8,840 nt of DNA from an uncultured Panacagrimonas sp. (GTDB taxonomy: Bacteria > Pseudomonadota > Gammaproteobacteria > Nevskiales > Nevskiaceae), in contig CAMLNE010000171.1 in assembly GCA_946481265.1 (NCBI GenBank), forward strand, positions 1 to 8,840, given 5' to 3'. Below, piece after piece: positions 1 to 7,045 of this stretch; position 1 is the first letter of the stretch, and the number at the start of each line of letters is the position of its first letter. The notes beneath the pieces are model-generated. The model made no database searches. It was not told where the DNA came from and worked only from the letters and a program-made list of their open reading frames with translations. A program made the translations under genes and the position numbers.

Positions 1-1
1 G

Positions 2-280
2 GTCTTCCGCGCCGCGATCACCGAGCACTGGTTGCCGGCGATGCAGCGCCAGCGACCGCAGCTGATCGTCGTGTCGGCCGGCTTCGATGCGCATGCGCAG
101 GATCCGCTGGCCGACCTGCGGTTCAGCTACGAGGACTACCACTGGATCGGCACCGTGTTGCGCGACGTGGCGGGGCAGTACTGCGAGGGCCGCGTGGTGG
201 CGACGCTCGAGGGAGGCTACGACCTGCACGCGCTGGCGCGCAGCGTCGAGTCCTTCACGCAGCCGTTCCTGGGGCTCTGA
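2..280 (+). CDS. Histone deacetylase superfamily protein (AcuC/HDAH-like), C-terminal part
   Basis: Partial gene, open at the left edge of the window; 92 codons and a TGA stop are visible. Bacterial members of this zinc-dependent superfamily remove acetyl or other acyl groups from lysines, polyamines or small amides in the cytoplasm. Seen here: the SAGFDAH motif, whose Asp (codon 86-88) is by family knowledge one of the zinc ligands, followed by DPLADL and then LEGGYDL, whose Tyr (codon 218-220) matches the catalytic transition-state-stabilising Tyr. The His-His dyad and the other metal ligands would lie upstream, outside the window, so activity cannot be fully judged. The order and spacing of the visible motifs are normal and the C-terminus is short, ending about 20 residues after GGY. 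A GNAT acetyltransferase gene follows after 24 bases on the same strand, which suggests a role in reversible protein acylation. The exact substrate (protein lysine, acetylpolyamine or other) cannot be told from this fragment. Confidence 0.9.
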   Translation, partial: VFRAAITEHWLPAMQRQRPQLIVVSAGFDAHAQDPLADLRFSYEDYHWIGTVLRDVAGQYCEGRVVATLEGGYDLHALARSVESFTQPFLGL

Positions 281-304
281 GGGGATGGCGGAAGCGGTGC
301 GGGC

Positions 305-2626
305 ATGACCATCCGCAACCTGGACGTGCTGTTCCGGCCGCAGCGCGTGCTGTGGCTGGGCGAGGCGCAGTCGGCCGGCCAGCGCGCCGTGCTGGCCAAG
401 GTGCGCGCTGCCGGCGTGCCGCTCAGCGAGGCGCTCGACGTCGCCGAGTTCGAACCGGTCGCCACCGGCGAGCGCGCGCTGGGCGTGATCGTCCAGGAGC
501 GTGACGCCGTCGCGTCCGTGGTGCAGCGCTTCGGCCAGCTGGGTTGCCGCGCACTGATCTGGCCTCTGCACGACCCGCCCTCGCACGTGGTGCTGGAGGC
601 GGCGCGCGAATGCACCTTGCGCATCCTCGGCCCGCGCAGCGTGGGCCTGTCGCACTCCGCCGGCTTCGACGCCTCGATCCTGCCGCAGAAGACCTCGCCG
701 GGATCGCTGGCCCTGATCGTGCAGTCGCAGACCGTCGCGGCCGCGGCCGTCGACTGGGCGGCCGGCCGGCGCATCGGCTTCTCCTGGGTGGCGGTGACCG
801 GTGGCGAGAGCGACGTGGACATCGCCGACCTGCTCGACTACGCCGCGCTCGACGAGGCCACCCACAGCGTGGCGGTGGAGGTCGGGCGCATTCGCGGCGC
901 GCGCAAGTTCATGTCGGCGGCGCGGGCCTGTGCGCGAGCCAAGCCGACCGTGATCCTGCAGACACGACTGGCCGATCGCACGGCCGCCGGCGCCGACCCG
1001 GTCCGGTCGGCCGCCTTCGCCCGCGCCGGCCTGGTCGAGGTGCCGAGCCTGCCGGCACTGTTCGATGCGCTGGCCGCGCTACAGCACCTGCCGACCTTGA
1101 GCCGCTCGCAGGTACTCGTGGTCGGCAACGGCGCCGCGCTGTGCGCGCTGGCGGTCGATGCCGTGCTGCGCAACGGCCTGCGTATCGTGGAATGGAGCCC
1201 CGCCCTGCAGGACAGCGTGAAGGCGCGCCTGCCGACTGCCCGCTTCCGGCCGGGTGCCGTCGACATCGGCGATCCGGCGTCGGAGGAGATCATCGCGATC
1301 CTGCGCATGCTGCTCGCCGGCGCGGGCGCCGATGTACTGATCTACGTGCGCAGCCCGGTCGCCGGCTATCCGCACGAGCCGGTCGCCACGGCGCTGGCGG
1401 CCGCCCGGCTCGGACCGCGACTGCTGACGGTGTGGCTGGGGCTCGAATCGGCCTTGCAGGCGCGACGCCTGAGCGCGGAGGCCGGCCAGTCGACCTTCAC
1501 CTCGCCGGACGCGGCCGCACGCGCCGTGAGCTATCGGTGGGAGTACACGCGCAACCGTGAGCTGCTGACGCAGACACCGCCACCGCGGCGACCCTCGCGC
1601 CTGGATCCGCAGCGCGTCACGCAGGACCTGCTCGAGCAGCTCGGTGCCGGCACCGACACCCGGCCGGAGGCGGCGCTGTCGCTGCTGCGCGCCTACGGGA
1701 TCGATTCGCAGTCGCGTATCCGGAGCGGGTCGCTATGCCTTCGCGTGGCGCTCGAGCGTCATCCGGAACTGGGCATGCACCTGAGCCTGCGCGTGGATGC
1801 GGGAGGACTGAACACGCCCACCGCCTACGGCTTCGTGCCGCTGGATGGCCTGCTCGCCGCGCGGCTGCTGGCCGCCGCCGGCCTGGAGGCCGGACCGCGG
1901 CTCGAGGCGCGCGATCTTCAGGCCGCGGAGGCGGCCCTGGTGGCGCTGTCGCAGATCGCGATGGACCAGCCGAATGTCGAGGGCATCGTCCTGCGCCTGG
2001 TGGTGGATGCCGGACGCGCCCGTGCGGCGCGCGATGCACAGCTGCTGCTCACCCCGGGACCGGCGCCGGAACGCGAGCGGCTGGCCCTGGCACCTTACCC
2101 GGCGGCGCTGCGCCAACGCGTCCGCCTGCGCGACGGCAAGGAACATGTGCTGCGGCCGGTGCGGCCAGAGGACGAGCCGGCGGTGATCGAACTGCTGCAG
2201 AGTCTGGACGCGGAGACGGTGCGCCTGCGCTTCTTCGCGCACATCCGCTACTTCAGCCACGCGATGGCGGCGCGCATGACGCAGATCGACTACGACCGCG
2301 AACTGGCGCTGGTGGCGCACGCGGTCGATGCACCCGACGCCTTGCGCGCGATCGGTACGCTCATCGCGGATCCCGACAACGCAGCCGCGGAATTCGCCCT
2401 GCTGGTGCGCCGGGATTGCGGCCGCCTGGGGCTCGGCCGCCTGCTTCTGGGGGCGCTGGTCGATCACGCGCGACGTCGTGGCATCGGCCGCGTATGGGGC
2501 GTGGTGCTGGCCGAGAACCGTCCGATGCTGGAGCTGGCGCGTGCGATGGGTTTCAGGCGCCAGCTGGATCCGGACGATGCGAGCTGCCGGCGCGTCGAGC
2601 TTCTACTTGCCGAAAACAACCCATGA
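305..2626 (+). CDS. Pat-like protein: degenerate acyl-CoA synthetase (NDP-forming) scaffold fused to C-terminal GNAT acetyltransferase
   Basis: 773 residues. The order is that of Pat/PatZ-type lysine acetyltransferases: CoA-binding Rossmann-like domain (about 1-130), succinyl-CoA-synthetase-like ligase domains (about 130-430; IVQSQ at 139-143, WLG near 379), an ATP-grasp remnant (about 453-584) and a GNAT domain (about 605-773). The GNAT part looks complete: LRPVRPEDE from 616, an acetyl-CoA-loop GRLGLGR at 706-712, then AEN and LARAMGF. In Salmonella, Pat acetylates and inactivates acetyl-CoA synthetase (established); the target here is unknown. The synthetase part is eroded. The SHTGALAG-type loop carrying the phospho-His in active ADP-forming enzymes is absent near 219-238. 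The ATP-grasp region is much shorter than usual, without the HKSD or ELDINP motifs. The total is about 100 residues below the usual length of nearly 900. The start is the ATG at 305, with GGAAG ten bases upstream. The stop overlaps the next gene by ATGA. I am sure of the family and of the GNAT domain; loss of synthetase activity is inferred. Confidence 0.88.
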   Translation: MTIRNLDVLFRPQRVLWLGEAQSAGQRAVLAKVRAAGVPLSEALDVAEFEPVATGERALGVIVQERDAVASVVQRFGQLGCRALIWPLHDPPSHVVLEAARECTLRILGPRSVGLSHSAGFDASILPQKTSPGSLALIVQSQTVAAAAVDWAAGRRIGFSWVAVTGGESDVDIADLLDYAALDEATHSVAVEVGRIRGARKFMSAARACARAKPTVILQTRLADRTAAGADPVRSAAFARAGLVEVPSLPALFDALAALQHLPTLSRSQVLVVGNGAALCALAVDAVLRNGLRIVEWSPALQDSVKARLPTARFRPGAVDIGDPASEEIIAILRMLLAGAGADVLIYVRSPVAGYPHEPVATALAAARLGPRLLTVWLGLESALQARRLSAEAGQSTFTSPDAAARAVSYRWEYTRNRELLTQTPPPRRPSRLDPQRVTQDLLEQLGAGTDTRPEAALSLLRAYGIDSQSRIRSGSLCLRVALERHPELGMHLSLRVDAGGLNTPTAYGFVPLDGLLAARLLAAAGLEAGPRLEARDLQAAEAALVALSQIAMDQPNVEGIVLRLVVDAGRARAARDAQLLLTPGPAPERERLALAPYPAALRQRVRLRDGKEHVLRPVRPEDEPAVIELLQSLDAETVRLRFFAHIRYFSHAMAARMTQIDYDRELALVAHAVDAPDALRAIGTLIADPDNAAAEFALLVRRDCGRLGLGRLLLGALVDHARRRGIGRVWGVVLAENRPMLELARAMGFRRQLDPDDASCRRVELLLAENNP

Positions 2627-3876
2627 ACGAACTGGAGATCGCGCAGCCTTTTCTGACCAGCCTGGCGATCGGCCTGCTGATCGGTCTCGAACGCCAGCGC
2701 CGGCCGGGCGCGCAGGCCGGCCTGCGCACCCTTCCGCTGGTGGGACTGCTCGGGTGCATGTGCGCGATGCTGCAGGCCCGACACGGAGCCGGGTGGATGC
2801 TGCCGACCGGGCTGCTGGCGACGGCGCTGATGATGGTCGTGGCCCATTGGGAGGATGGGGACCAGAAGGATGCGGGCACCACCACGACGGTGGCCGTGAT
2901 GCTGTGCTTCGGCCTGGGAGCCTTGAGCTGGCATGGGCACTTCCAGCTTGCGGTCGGTACCGCGCTGGCCGTCACCGCGCTGCTCCACTTCAAGGACGAA
3001 CTGCACGGGTTCGCGGCGCGCCTGTCGCGTGACGACGTGGTCGCCGTGCTGCGCTTCATCGTGCTCAGCGTGCTGTTGCTGCCACTGCTGCCCAACCGCG
3101 GCTACGGACCCTACGAGGCGCTCAATCCCTACGCGCTGTGGTGGATGGTCGTGCTGATCTCGGGCCTGAGCCTGGGCGGATACCTGCTGCTCAAGCTGGT
3201 CGGGCCGGGCAAGGGCGTGCCGCTGATCGGGGTGTTCGGCGGCCTGGCCTCGAGCACCGCCACCACGCTGAGCTTCACGCGACAGGTGCAGGTCGATGCA
3301 CGCCAGGCGCCGATGGCCCAGACCGTCATCCTGATTGCCAACCTGATGGTCCTGATCCGCCTGGCGGTCCTTGCCGCCGTGATCGCGCCGGCGGTGTTGC
3401 CTGCGCTGCTGCCGGGACTGGGCGGAGCGCTGCTGACCGGGGGCGCGGTGGTGCTGCTCGGCCTGCGCCGCAGGACGGATGGCAGTAATCCGGACATCGA
3501 GGTGGGCAATCCGGGCGAACTGCGGGCGGCACTGGGTTTCGCGCTGCTCTACGGGCTCATGCTGGTGATCGTGGCGGCGGTGCAGGACCGGGCCGGCGAC
3601 ACCGGCGTCTACATCGCCGCGATGCTGGCGGGCCTCACCGATGTGGATGCGATCAGCCTGTCGGCGCTCGACCTGCTCAAGACCGACCGCATGGCGGCGG
3701 GAGCGGTCGCCAACGCGGTGCTGATCGCCGTGCTCGCCAACCTCGTGTTCAAGGGCGCGATGGTGCATTTCATCGCCGGGGCGGCGCTGACGCGGCCGGT
3801 GTTCCGCGGCTTCGCGGCGATGGCGATCGGGCTGGCCGCGGGTCGCGCCGTCGGGGCGCTGGGCAGCGCCTTCTGA
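2623..3876 (+). CDS. MgtC/SapB-like integral membrane protein with DUF4010 domain
   Basis: 417 residues, almost entirely hydrophobic helices. The N-terminus (about 1-140) resembles the MgtC/SapB family, with LLIGLERQRR at residues 18-27, the conserved Glu-Arg pair after the first membrane helix. The second half (about 170-400) matches the DUF4010 pattern: GYLLLKLVG from about 186, GGLASSTATT from about 206, and TDVDAISLS at 339-347 near the end of a membrane helix. I count roughly ten or more probable membrane segments. The molecular function is not established. MgtC is tied to magnesium homeostasis and virulence in enterobacteria, but that role should not be carried over to this DUF4010 form. 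The reading frame stays open far upstream inside the preceding gene, but the start is taken as the ATG at 2623 because the membrane protein begins there and overlaps the upstream stop by ATGA. No Shine-Dalgarno is visible, so translational coupling to the acetyltransferase gene is likely. It is followed by a hairpin. Confidence 0.87.
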   Translation: MNELEIAQPFLTSLAIGLLIGLERQRRPGAQAGLRTLPLVGLLGCMCAMLQARHGAGWMLPTGLLATALMMVVAHWEDGDQKDAGTTTTVAVMLCFGLGALSWHGHFQLAVGTALAVTALLHFKDELHGFAARLSRDDVVAVLRFIVLSVLLLPLLPNRGYGPYEALNPYALWWMVVLISGLSLGGYLLLKLVGPGKGVPLIGVFGGLASSTATTLSFTRQVQVDARQAPMAQTVILIANLMVLIRLAVLAAVIAPAVLPALLPGLGGALLTGGAVVLLGLRRRTDGSNPDIEVGNPGELRAALGFALLYGLMLVIVAAVQDRAGDTGVYIAAMLAGLTDVDAISLSALDLLKTDRMAAGAVANAVLIAVLANLVFKGAMVHFIAGAALTRPVFRGFAAMAIGLAAGRAVGALGSAF

Positions 3877-3883
3877 GTCAGGA

Positions 3884-3911
3884 CGGCCACGCCTTGCCGA
3901 CGGCGTGGCTG
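3884..3911 (+). terminator. GC-rich hairpin, candidate transcription terminator
   Basis: GCCACGCC at 3886-3893 pairs perfectly with GGCGTGGC at 3902-3909 around an eight-base loop. The stem extends by a G-T wobble and a C-G pair to ten pairs. It begins eight bases after the stop of the MgtC/DUF4010 gene, a usual place for a terminator. No run of T follows, so it is not a classical intrinsic terminator; it could instead protect a 3' end or be a chance hairpin in GC-rich DNA. A smaller five-pair hairpin (CCGGC 3931-3935 with GCCGG 3942-3946) follows. Confidence 0.4.
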
Positions 3912-4015
3912 GCATACTTCGGCATCTGTACCGGCTGCGAGGCCGGAAACCCGACATTCCCGAACCGACTGGCCCGTCACGGCCCGCGCGGCCACGGGCA
4001 CACGTTCTGGCTGCC

Positions 4016-6451
4016 ATGTATTCACTGCGTTTTCGCATCGCGCGCTGGGTGCTCGCCCACCGCACGGTTTCCTGGGTCCTGTTTGTCCTGGTCACCGCCT
4101 TCTTCCTCGCGGGGATGCCCAAGGTCAAGCTGGAGACGATCTTCTCCGACCTGCTGCCGTCCGACGATCCTTTCGTCCAGACCTTCAAGGATCATCCGAA
4201 CTTCGGCAATCCGCTCACCGTGGCGGTGATGATCAAGCGCAAGGACGGCGACATCTACAACGCCGAAACCATCGCCAAGGTGTGGAAGTTCACGCGCGAC
4301 ATCGATCTGACGCCGGGCGTGGACCACGACCTCATCCTGTCGGTGACCACGAGCAAGGCGCGTTATACCGAGGCCACGCCCTACGGCATCGACATGCGGC
4401 CGCTGATGGGCGACATCGCCCCCACGACGCCGGAAGAGGTCGCCCAGTTCAAGGAGCGGGTGGGCAAGTCGCCCAACACGAAGGTGTTCCTGATCTCCGG
4501 CGACGATACCGCCACCCTGATCACCGCGACATTCATCGAGCACCAGGTCGAATATGGCGAGGTGTTCGAGTTCGTGCAGAAGCTTGCCGCCGATGCGCGC
4601 GACGAGCACCACGAGATCTATGTCACCGGTCACCCGATCCTGATCGGCTGGGTCTACCAGTACACGGTGCAGATGCTGATGATCTTCGGCGTGACGGTGG
4701 GCGCGTTGCTGCTCGCGTTGGTGCTGTACATGCGCAACGCGGTCGGCATCCTGACGCCGGTCATCACCAGCTCGGTGGCGGCGATCTGGGCCTTCGGCCT
4801 GGTCGGCTGGCTCGACGTCTCGATCGAGCCGCTGCTGATGGTCGTGCCGCTGCTGCTCATCGCGCGTTCGTTCTCGCACTCGGTGCAGTTCACCGAGCGC
4901 TACTACGAGATCTACGCGCACGTGAAGGACCGCGCCAAGGCCGCGGAGATCACGATGGGCGTGATGATGGCGCCGTCCATCCTGGGCATCATCACCGACA
5001 TCATCGGCATCGCCGTGGTCGCGGCCGCGCCGATTCCGGCGATGTGGCGCCACGCGCTGTTCTGCGGCATGTGGGCGGTATGGCTGATCCCGACCGGGGT
5101 GGTGCTGGTCTCGCTGCTGCTGGCCACGCTGCCGACGCCGGACAACGTCGAGAAGTTGATCGGGCGTGGCGAGAGCTCCGGTGCACACCGGCGCTTCCAG
5201 GCGCTGCTGACCGGTATCGCCCGACTCACCTACGGCAGGCGGGCGCGCTACACCGGCGCGGTCCTGCTGGTGTTCGGCGTGGCGGCCACCTGGACCGCGG
5301 CGCAGATCAAGATCGGCAACCCGGTGGAGGGCACCAACCTGCTGTGGGAGGACTCTGATTTCAATACCGCGGTGCGGGCCATCAACGACCACTTCCCCGG
5401 CGTCAACACGCTGGAACTGGTGCTGGAGAGCAAGGCACCCGAAGCCGAGGAATGGACCGTCACGCGGGCCGAGACGGTGATGACCATGCTCAAGCTGCAA
5501 ACCCTGATGGAGCAGGGAGAGGATCCACCGCGTGCGACGCTGTCGTTCAACGACTACCTGCGTGAGTCCAACCGCCTGTTCCAGGGCGGCAACCCGAAGT
5601 GGCTGCCGCTGGACAACCGTGACCGTGCGGTCAACGCGGCGGCCATCGGCGTGATGATGGGGTCCAGCGCGAAGAACTACGGACACGTCATCGACGACAC
5701 CATGCAGCACGGCACGGTGTCGCTCTGGTACAAGGACAACAAGCAGGAGACGGTGGACGCGGCGCTCGCCGCGGCGCGCAAGGCGATCGCCGAGGTCGGC
5801 CAGGAGCACGAGTTCTTCCGCATCCGTCTGGGCACCGGCGTCATCGCGCTGCAGGAGGCGGTGAACATCGTCGTCGACCGCTTCCATTGGGTGATGCTCG
5901 GCCTGCTGAATGTGGCGATCTTCCTGCTGTGCAGCTTCGCCTACCGGTCCTTCATCGCCGGCCTGCTGCTGCTGGTGCCGGTGAACCTGTCCAACCAGGT
6001 GATGATCGCGTCCATGCACCTGATGGGCGTGGGACTGGACGTGAACTCGCTGATCGTCGCCGCCATCGGCGTGGGCGTAGGCATCGACTACGGCATCTAC
6101 CTGCTGTCTCGCATCTGCGAGGAGTACCACGCGCACGAACGCGACTGGGGCGCGGCCATCACCGCGGCGCTTCGGACCACGGGCAAGGCGATCATGTTCA
6201 CCGCCACGATCATGACCGTCGGCGTGCTGCCCTGGTATTTCATGTCCGGGCTCAAGTTCCTTGCCGACATGGGCCTGCTGCTGGTGGTGATCATGTCCAT
6301 CAACATGGTCATGGCGCTGCTCGTGCTGCCGTTGCTGGTCTGGTTCATCAAGCCGGGCTTCGTCGCGCGCGACGATCTGCTGGTCGGCGAGGGCGTGGAC
6401 CTGTCGATGTTCACCGATGCCGCCCAGGACGAGGCAAAGGCGGTCGCGTGA
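4016..6451 (+). CDS. MMPL-type RND superfamily permease
   Basis: 811 residues with the duplicated RND layout. First membrane helix at about 17-33, a large periplasmic domain (about 34-210), then a block of membrane helices from about 213 to 390. Another helix near 415-430 follows, then the second periplasmic domain (about 435-615) and a second helix block from about 620 to 785. Such inner-membrane permeases use the proton gradient to export lipids, hydrophobic compounds or drugs; the substrate here cannot be named. The proton-relay Asp-Tyr pair is clear in the second repeat (GIDYGIYLLSR, D691-Y692). The matching helix of the first repeat reads ARSFSHSVQ, with His288 and no Asp-Tyr. The start is the ATG at 4016, giving a short basic cytoplasmic tail (YSLRFRIARW) before helix 1. 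The frame stays open to a GTG at 3905, but those 37 residues are Pro/Arg-rich, unlike the family, and overlap a hairpin. No Shine-Dalgarno is visible before either start. No membrane-fusion protein or outer-membrane channel gene lies nearby. Confidence 0.9.
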   Translation: MYSLRFRIARWVLAHRTVSWVLFVLVTAFFLAGMPKVKLETIFSDLLPSDDPFVQTFKDHPNFGNPLTVAVMIKRKDGDIYNAETIAKVWKFTRDIDLTPGVDHDLILSVTTSKARYTEATPYGIDMRPLMGDIAPTTPEEVAQFKERVGKSPNTKVFLISGDDTATLITATFIEHQVEYGEVFEFVQKLAADARDEHHEIYVTGHPILIGWVYQYTVQMLMIFGVTVGALLLALVLYMRNAVGILTPVITSSVAAIWAFGLVGWLDVSIEPLLMVVPLLLIARSFSHSVQFTERYYEIYAHVKDRAKAAEITMGVMMAPSILGIITDIIGIAVVAAAPIPAMWRHALFCGMWAVWLIPTGVVLVSLLLATLPTPDNVEKLIGRGESSGAHRRFQALLTGIARLTYGRRARYTGAVLLVFGVAATWTAAQIKIGNPVEGTNLLWEDSDFNTAVRAINDHFPGVNTLELVLESKAPEAEEWTVTRAETVMTMLKLQTLMEQGEDPPRATLSFNDYLRESNRLFQGGNPKWLPLDNRDRAVNAAAIGVMMGSSAKNYGHVIDDTMQHGTVSLWYKDNKQETVDAALAAARKAIAEVGQEHEFFRIRLGTGVIALQEAVNIVVDRFHWVMLGLLNVAIFLLCSFAYRSFIAGLLLLVPVNLSNQVMIASMHLMGVGLDVNSLIVAAIGVGVGIDYGIYLLSRICEEYHAHERDWGAAITAALRTTGKAIMFTATIMTVGVLPWYFMSGLKFLADMGLLLVVIMSINMVMALLVLPLLVWFIKPGFVARDDLLVGEGVDLSMFTDAAQDEAKAVA

Positions 6452-6492
6452 TCGTCCGGCACCGCGACTTCTCCAGGAACCCGCGCATCCTC

Positions 6493-6519
6493 TGGACGGT
6501 CTGCTCCGGGGTGTAGCAT
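6493..6519 (+). promoter_or_regulatory. Weak sigma-70-like promoter candidate for the DUF2780-like gene
   Basis: TGGACG (6493-6498, four of six matches to TTGACA) and TAGCAT (6514-6519, four of six to TATAAT) are separated by 15 bases, slightly short. It sits in the 104-base gap after the RND permease stop and about 37 bases before the next start codon. A GC stem-loop (GCGCGC 6524-6529 with 6533-6538, loop ATC) would lie in the leader RNA. The match is weak and position is the main argument. Confidence 0.27.
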
Positions 6520-6555
6520 CGCTGCGCGCATCGCGCGCCCAACAGGGAGTTCAAC

Positions 6556-7002
6556 ATGCAGAACCTCATCGGTTCCTTGGTACAGCAATTCGGACTGCGC
6601 CCGGAACAGATCCAGGCCGGCGCGGGCGTGGTCCTGCAACTCTTCCAGGAGAAGGCCGGCGGCGCGGATTTCCAGCAACTGCTGGCCAGCCTGCCGGGCG
6701 CACAGGCCTGGATCGAGAAGGCGCAGGCCTTGCCGCAGCAGGGCGGATCGGGCGTCGGCGGGCTGCTCGGCCAGGCGTCGAGCATCCTGGGAGCGGTCAC
6801 CGGGCAGGACGCGTCGGGTCTGGCCGGGATTCTCGGCAAGCTGGAAGCCGCCGGGTTCAACGCGCAGTCGGCGACGCAGTTCGTGCCGGCACTGCTCGAG
6901 CAGCTGAAGGGTGCGGCAGGTGCCGATGTGCTGGGCAAGGTCCTGCAGCAGGTTCCCGCTCTCAAGGGCGGCGGCGGGTTGCTCGGCGGCCTGCTCCGCT
7001 GA
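6556..7002 (+). CDS. DUF2780-like (VcgC/VcgE-type) small helical protein
   Basis: 148 residues, rich in Gly, Ala, Leu and Gln, predicted mostly alpha-helical. The ATG is supported by a good Shine-Dalgarno, GGGAG at 6545-6549, six bases upstream. The pattern of an N-terminal block (FGLRPEQIQAGAG, then DFQQLLASLPG), a Gly-rich linker (63-72) and a C-terminal block (AGFNAQSATQFVPALLEQL, then ADVLGKVL) resembles the DUF2780 family as I remember it. No function is established for that family. The two blocks look like diverged copies of one unit: residues 12-47 and 99-134 share a Gly at the start, an Ala-Gly and Ala-Asp in the middle and a Pro at the end. There is no signal peptide or true membrane helix, although the C-terminal tail GGGGLLGGLLR is hydrophobic and glycine-rich and could touch a membrane. 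It lies 43 bases upstream of the SRPBCC/GyrI-like gene, probably in one transcript. The family assignment is from pattern memory and should be tested by profile search. Confidence 0.78.
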   Translation: MQNLIGSLVQQFGLRPEQIQAGAGVVLQLFQEKAGGADFQQLLASLPGAQAWIEKAQALPQQGGSGVGGLLGQASSILGAVTGQDASGLAGILGKLEAAGFNAQSATQFVPALLEQLKGAAGADVLGKVLQQVPALKGGGGLLGGLLR

Positions 7003-7034
7003 AGGCTCGCAGGTCGGACATGACGGGCAAGGCC

Positions 7035-7039
7035 GGAGG
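7035..7039 (+). promoter_or_regulatory. Strong Shine-Dalgarno supporting a CTG start at 7046
   Basis: GGAGG lies six bases before the CTG at 7046, the ideal spacing. This decides the start of the SRPBCC/GyrI-like gene: no ATG or GTG in that frame lies between the upstream stop and the membrane anchor, and the TTG at 7073 has no well-spaced ribosome binding site and would cut into the membrane helix. Confidence 0.6.
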
Positions 7040-7045
7040 CAGCGT

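Noticed and set aside
1735..2622. Upstream extension of the MgtC/DUF4010 reading frame
   Set aside because: The frame is open but the product is a low-complexity Arg/Ala/Gly/Pro stretch lying within the Pat-like gene in another frame. The membrane protein begins at the ATG at 2623.
3910..3925. Sigma-54-like TGGCA...GGCA sequence in the gap before the RND permease
   Set aside because: The spacing between the GG and GC elements is one base short of the required distance and the TT before the GC is missing.
3905..4015. GTG start adding 37 residues to the RND permease
   Set aside because: The added residues are Pro/Arg-rich and unlike the family start, the region overlaps a hairpin and there is no ribosome binding site.
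2464..6136. Very long open frames on the - strand (2464-4188 and 4022-6136)
   Set aside because: They lie opposite well-recognised membrane-protein genes. Their translations are rich in Arg, His, Gln and Asp with no membrane, domain or motif pattern, as expected for antisense shadows in GC-rich DNA.
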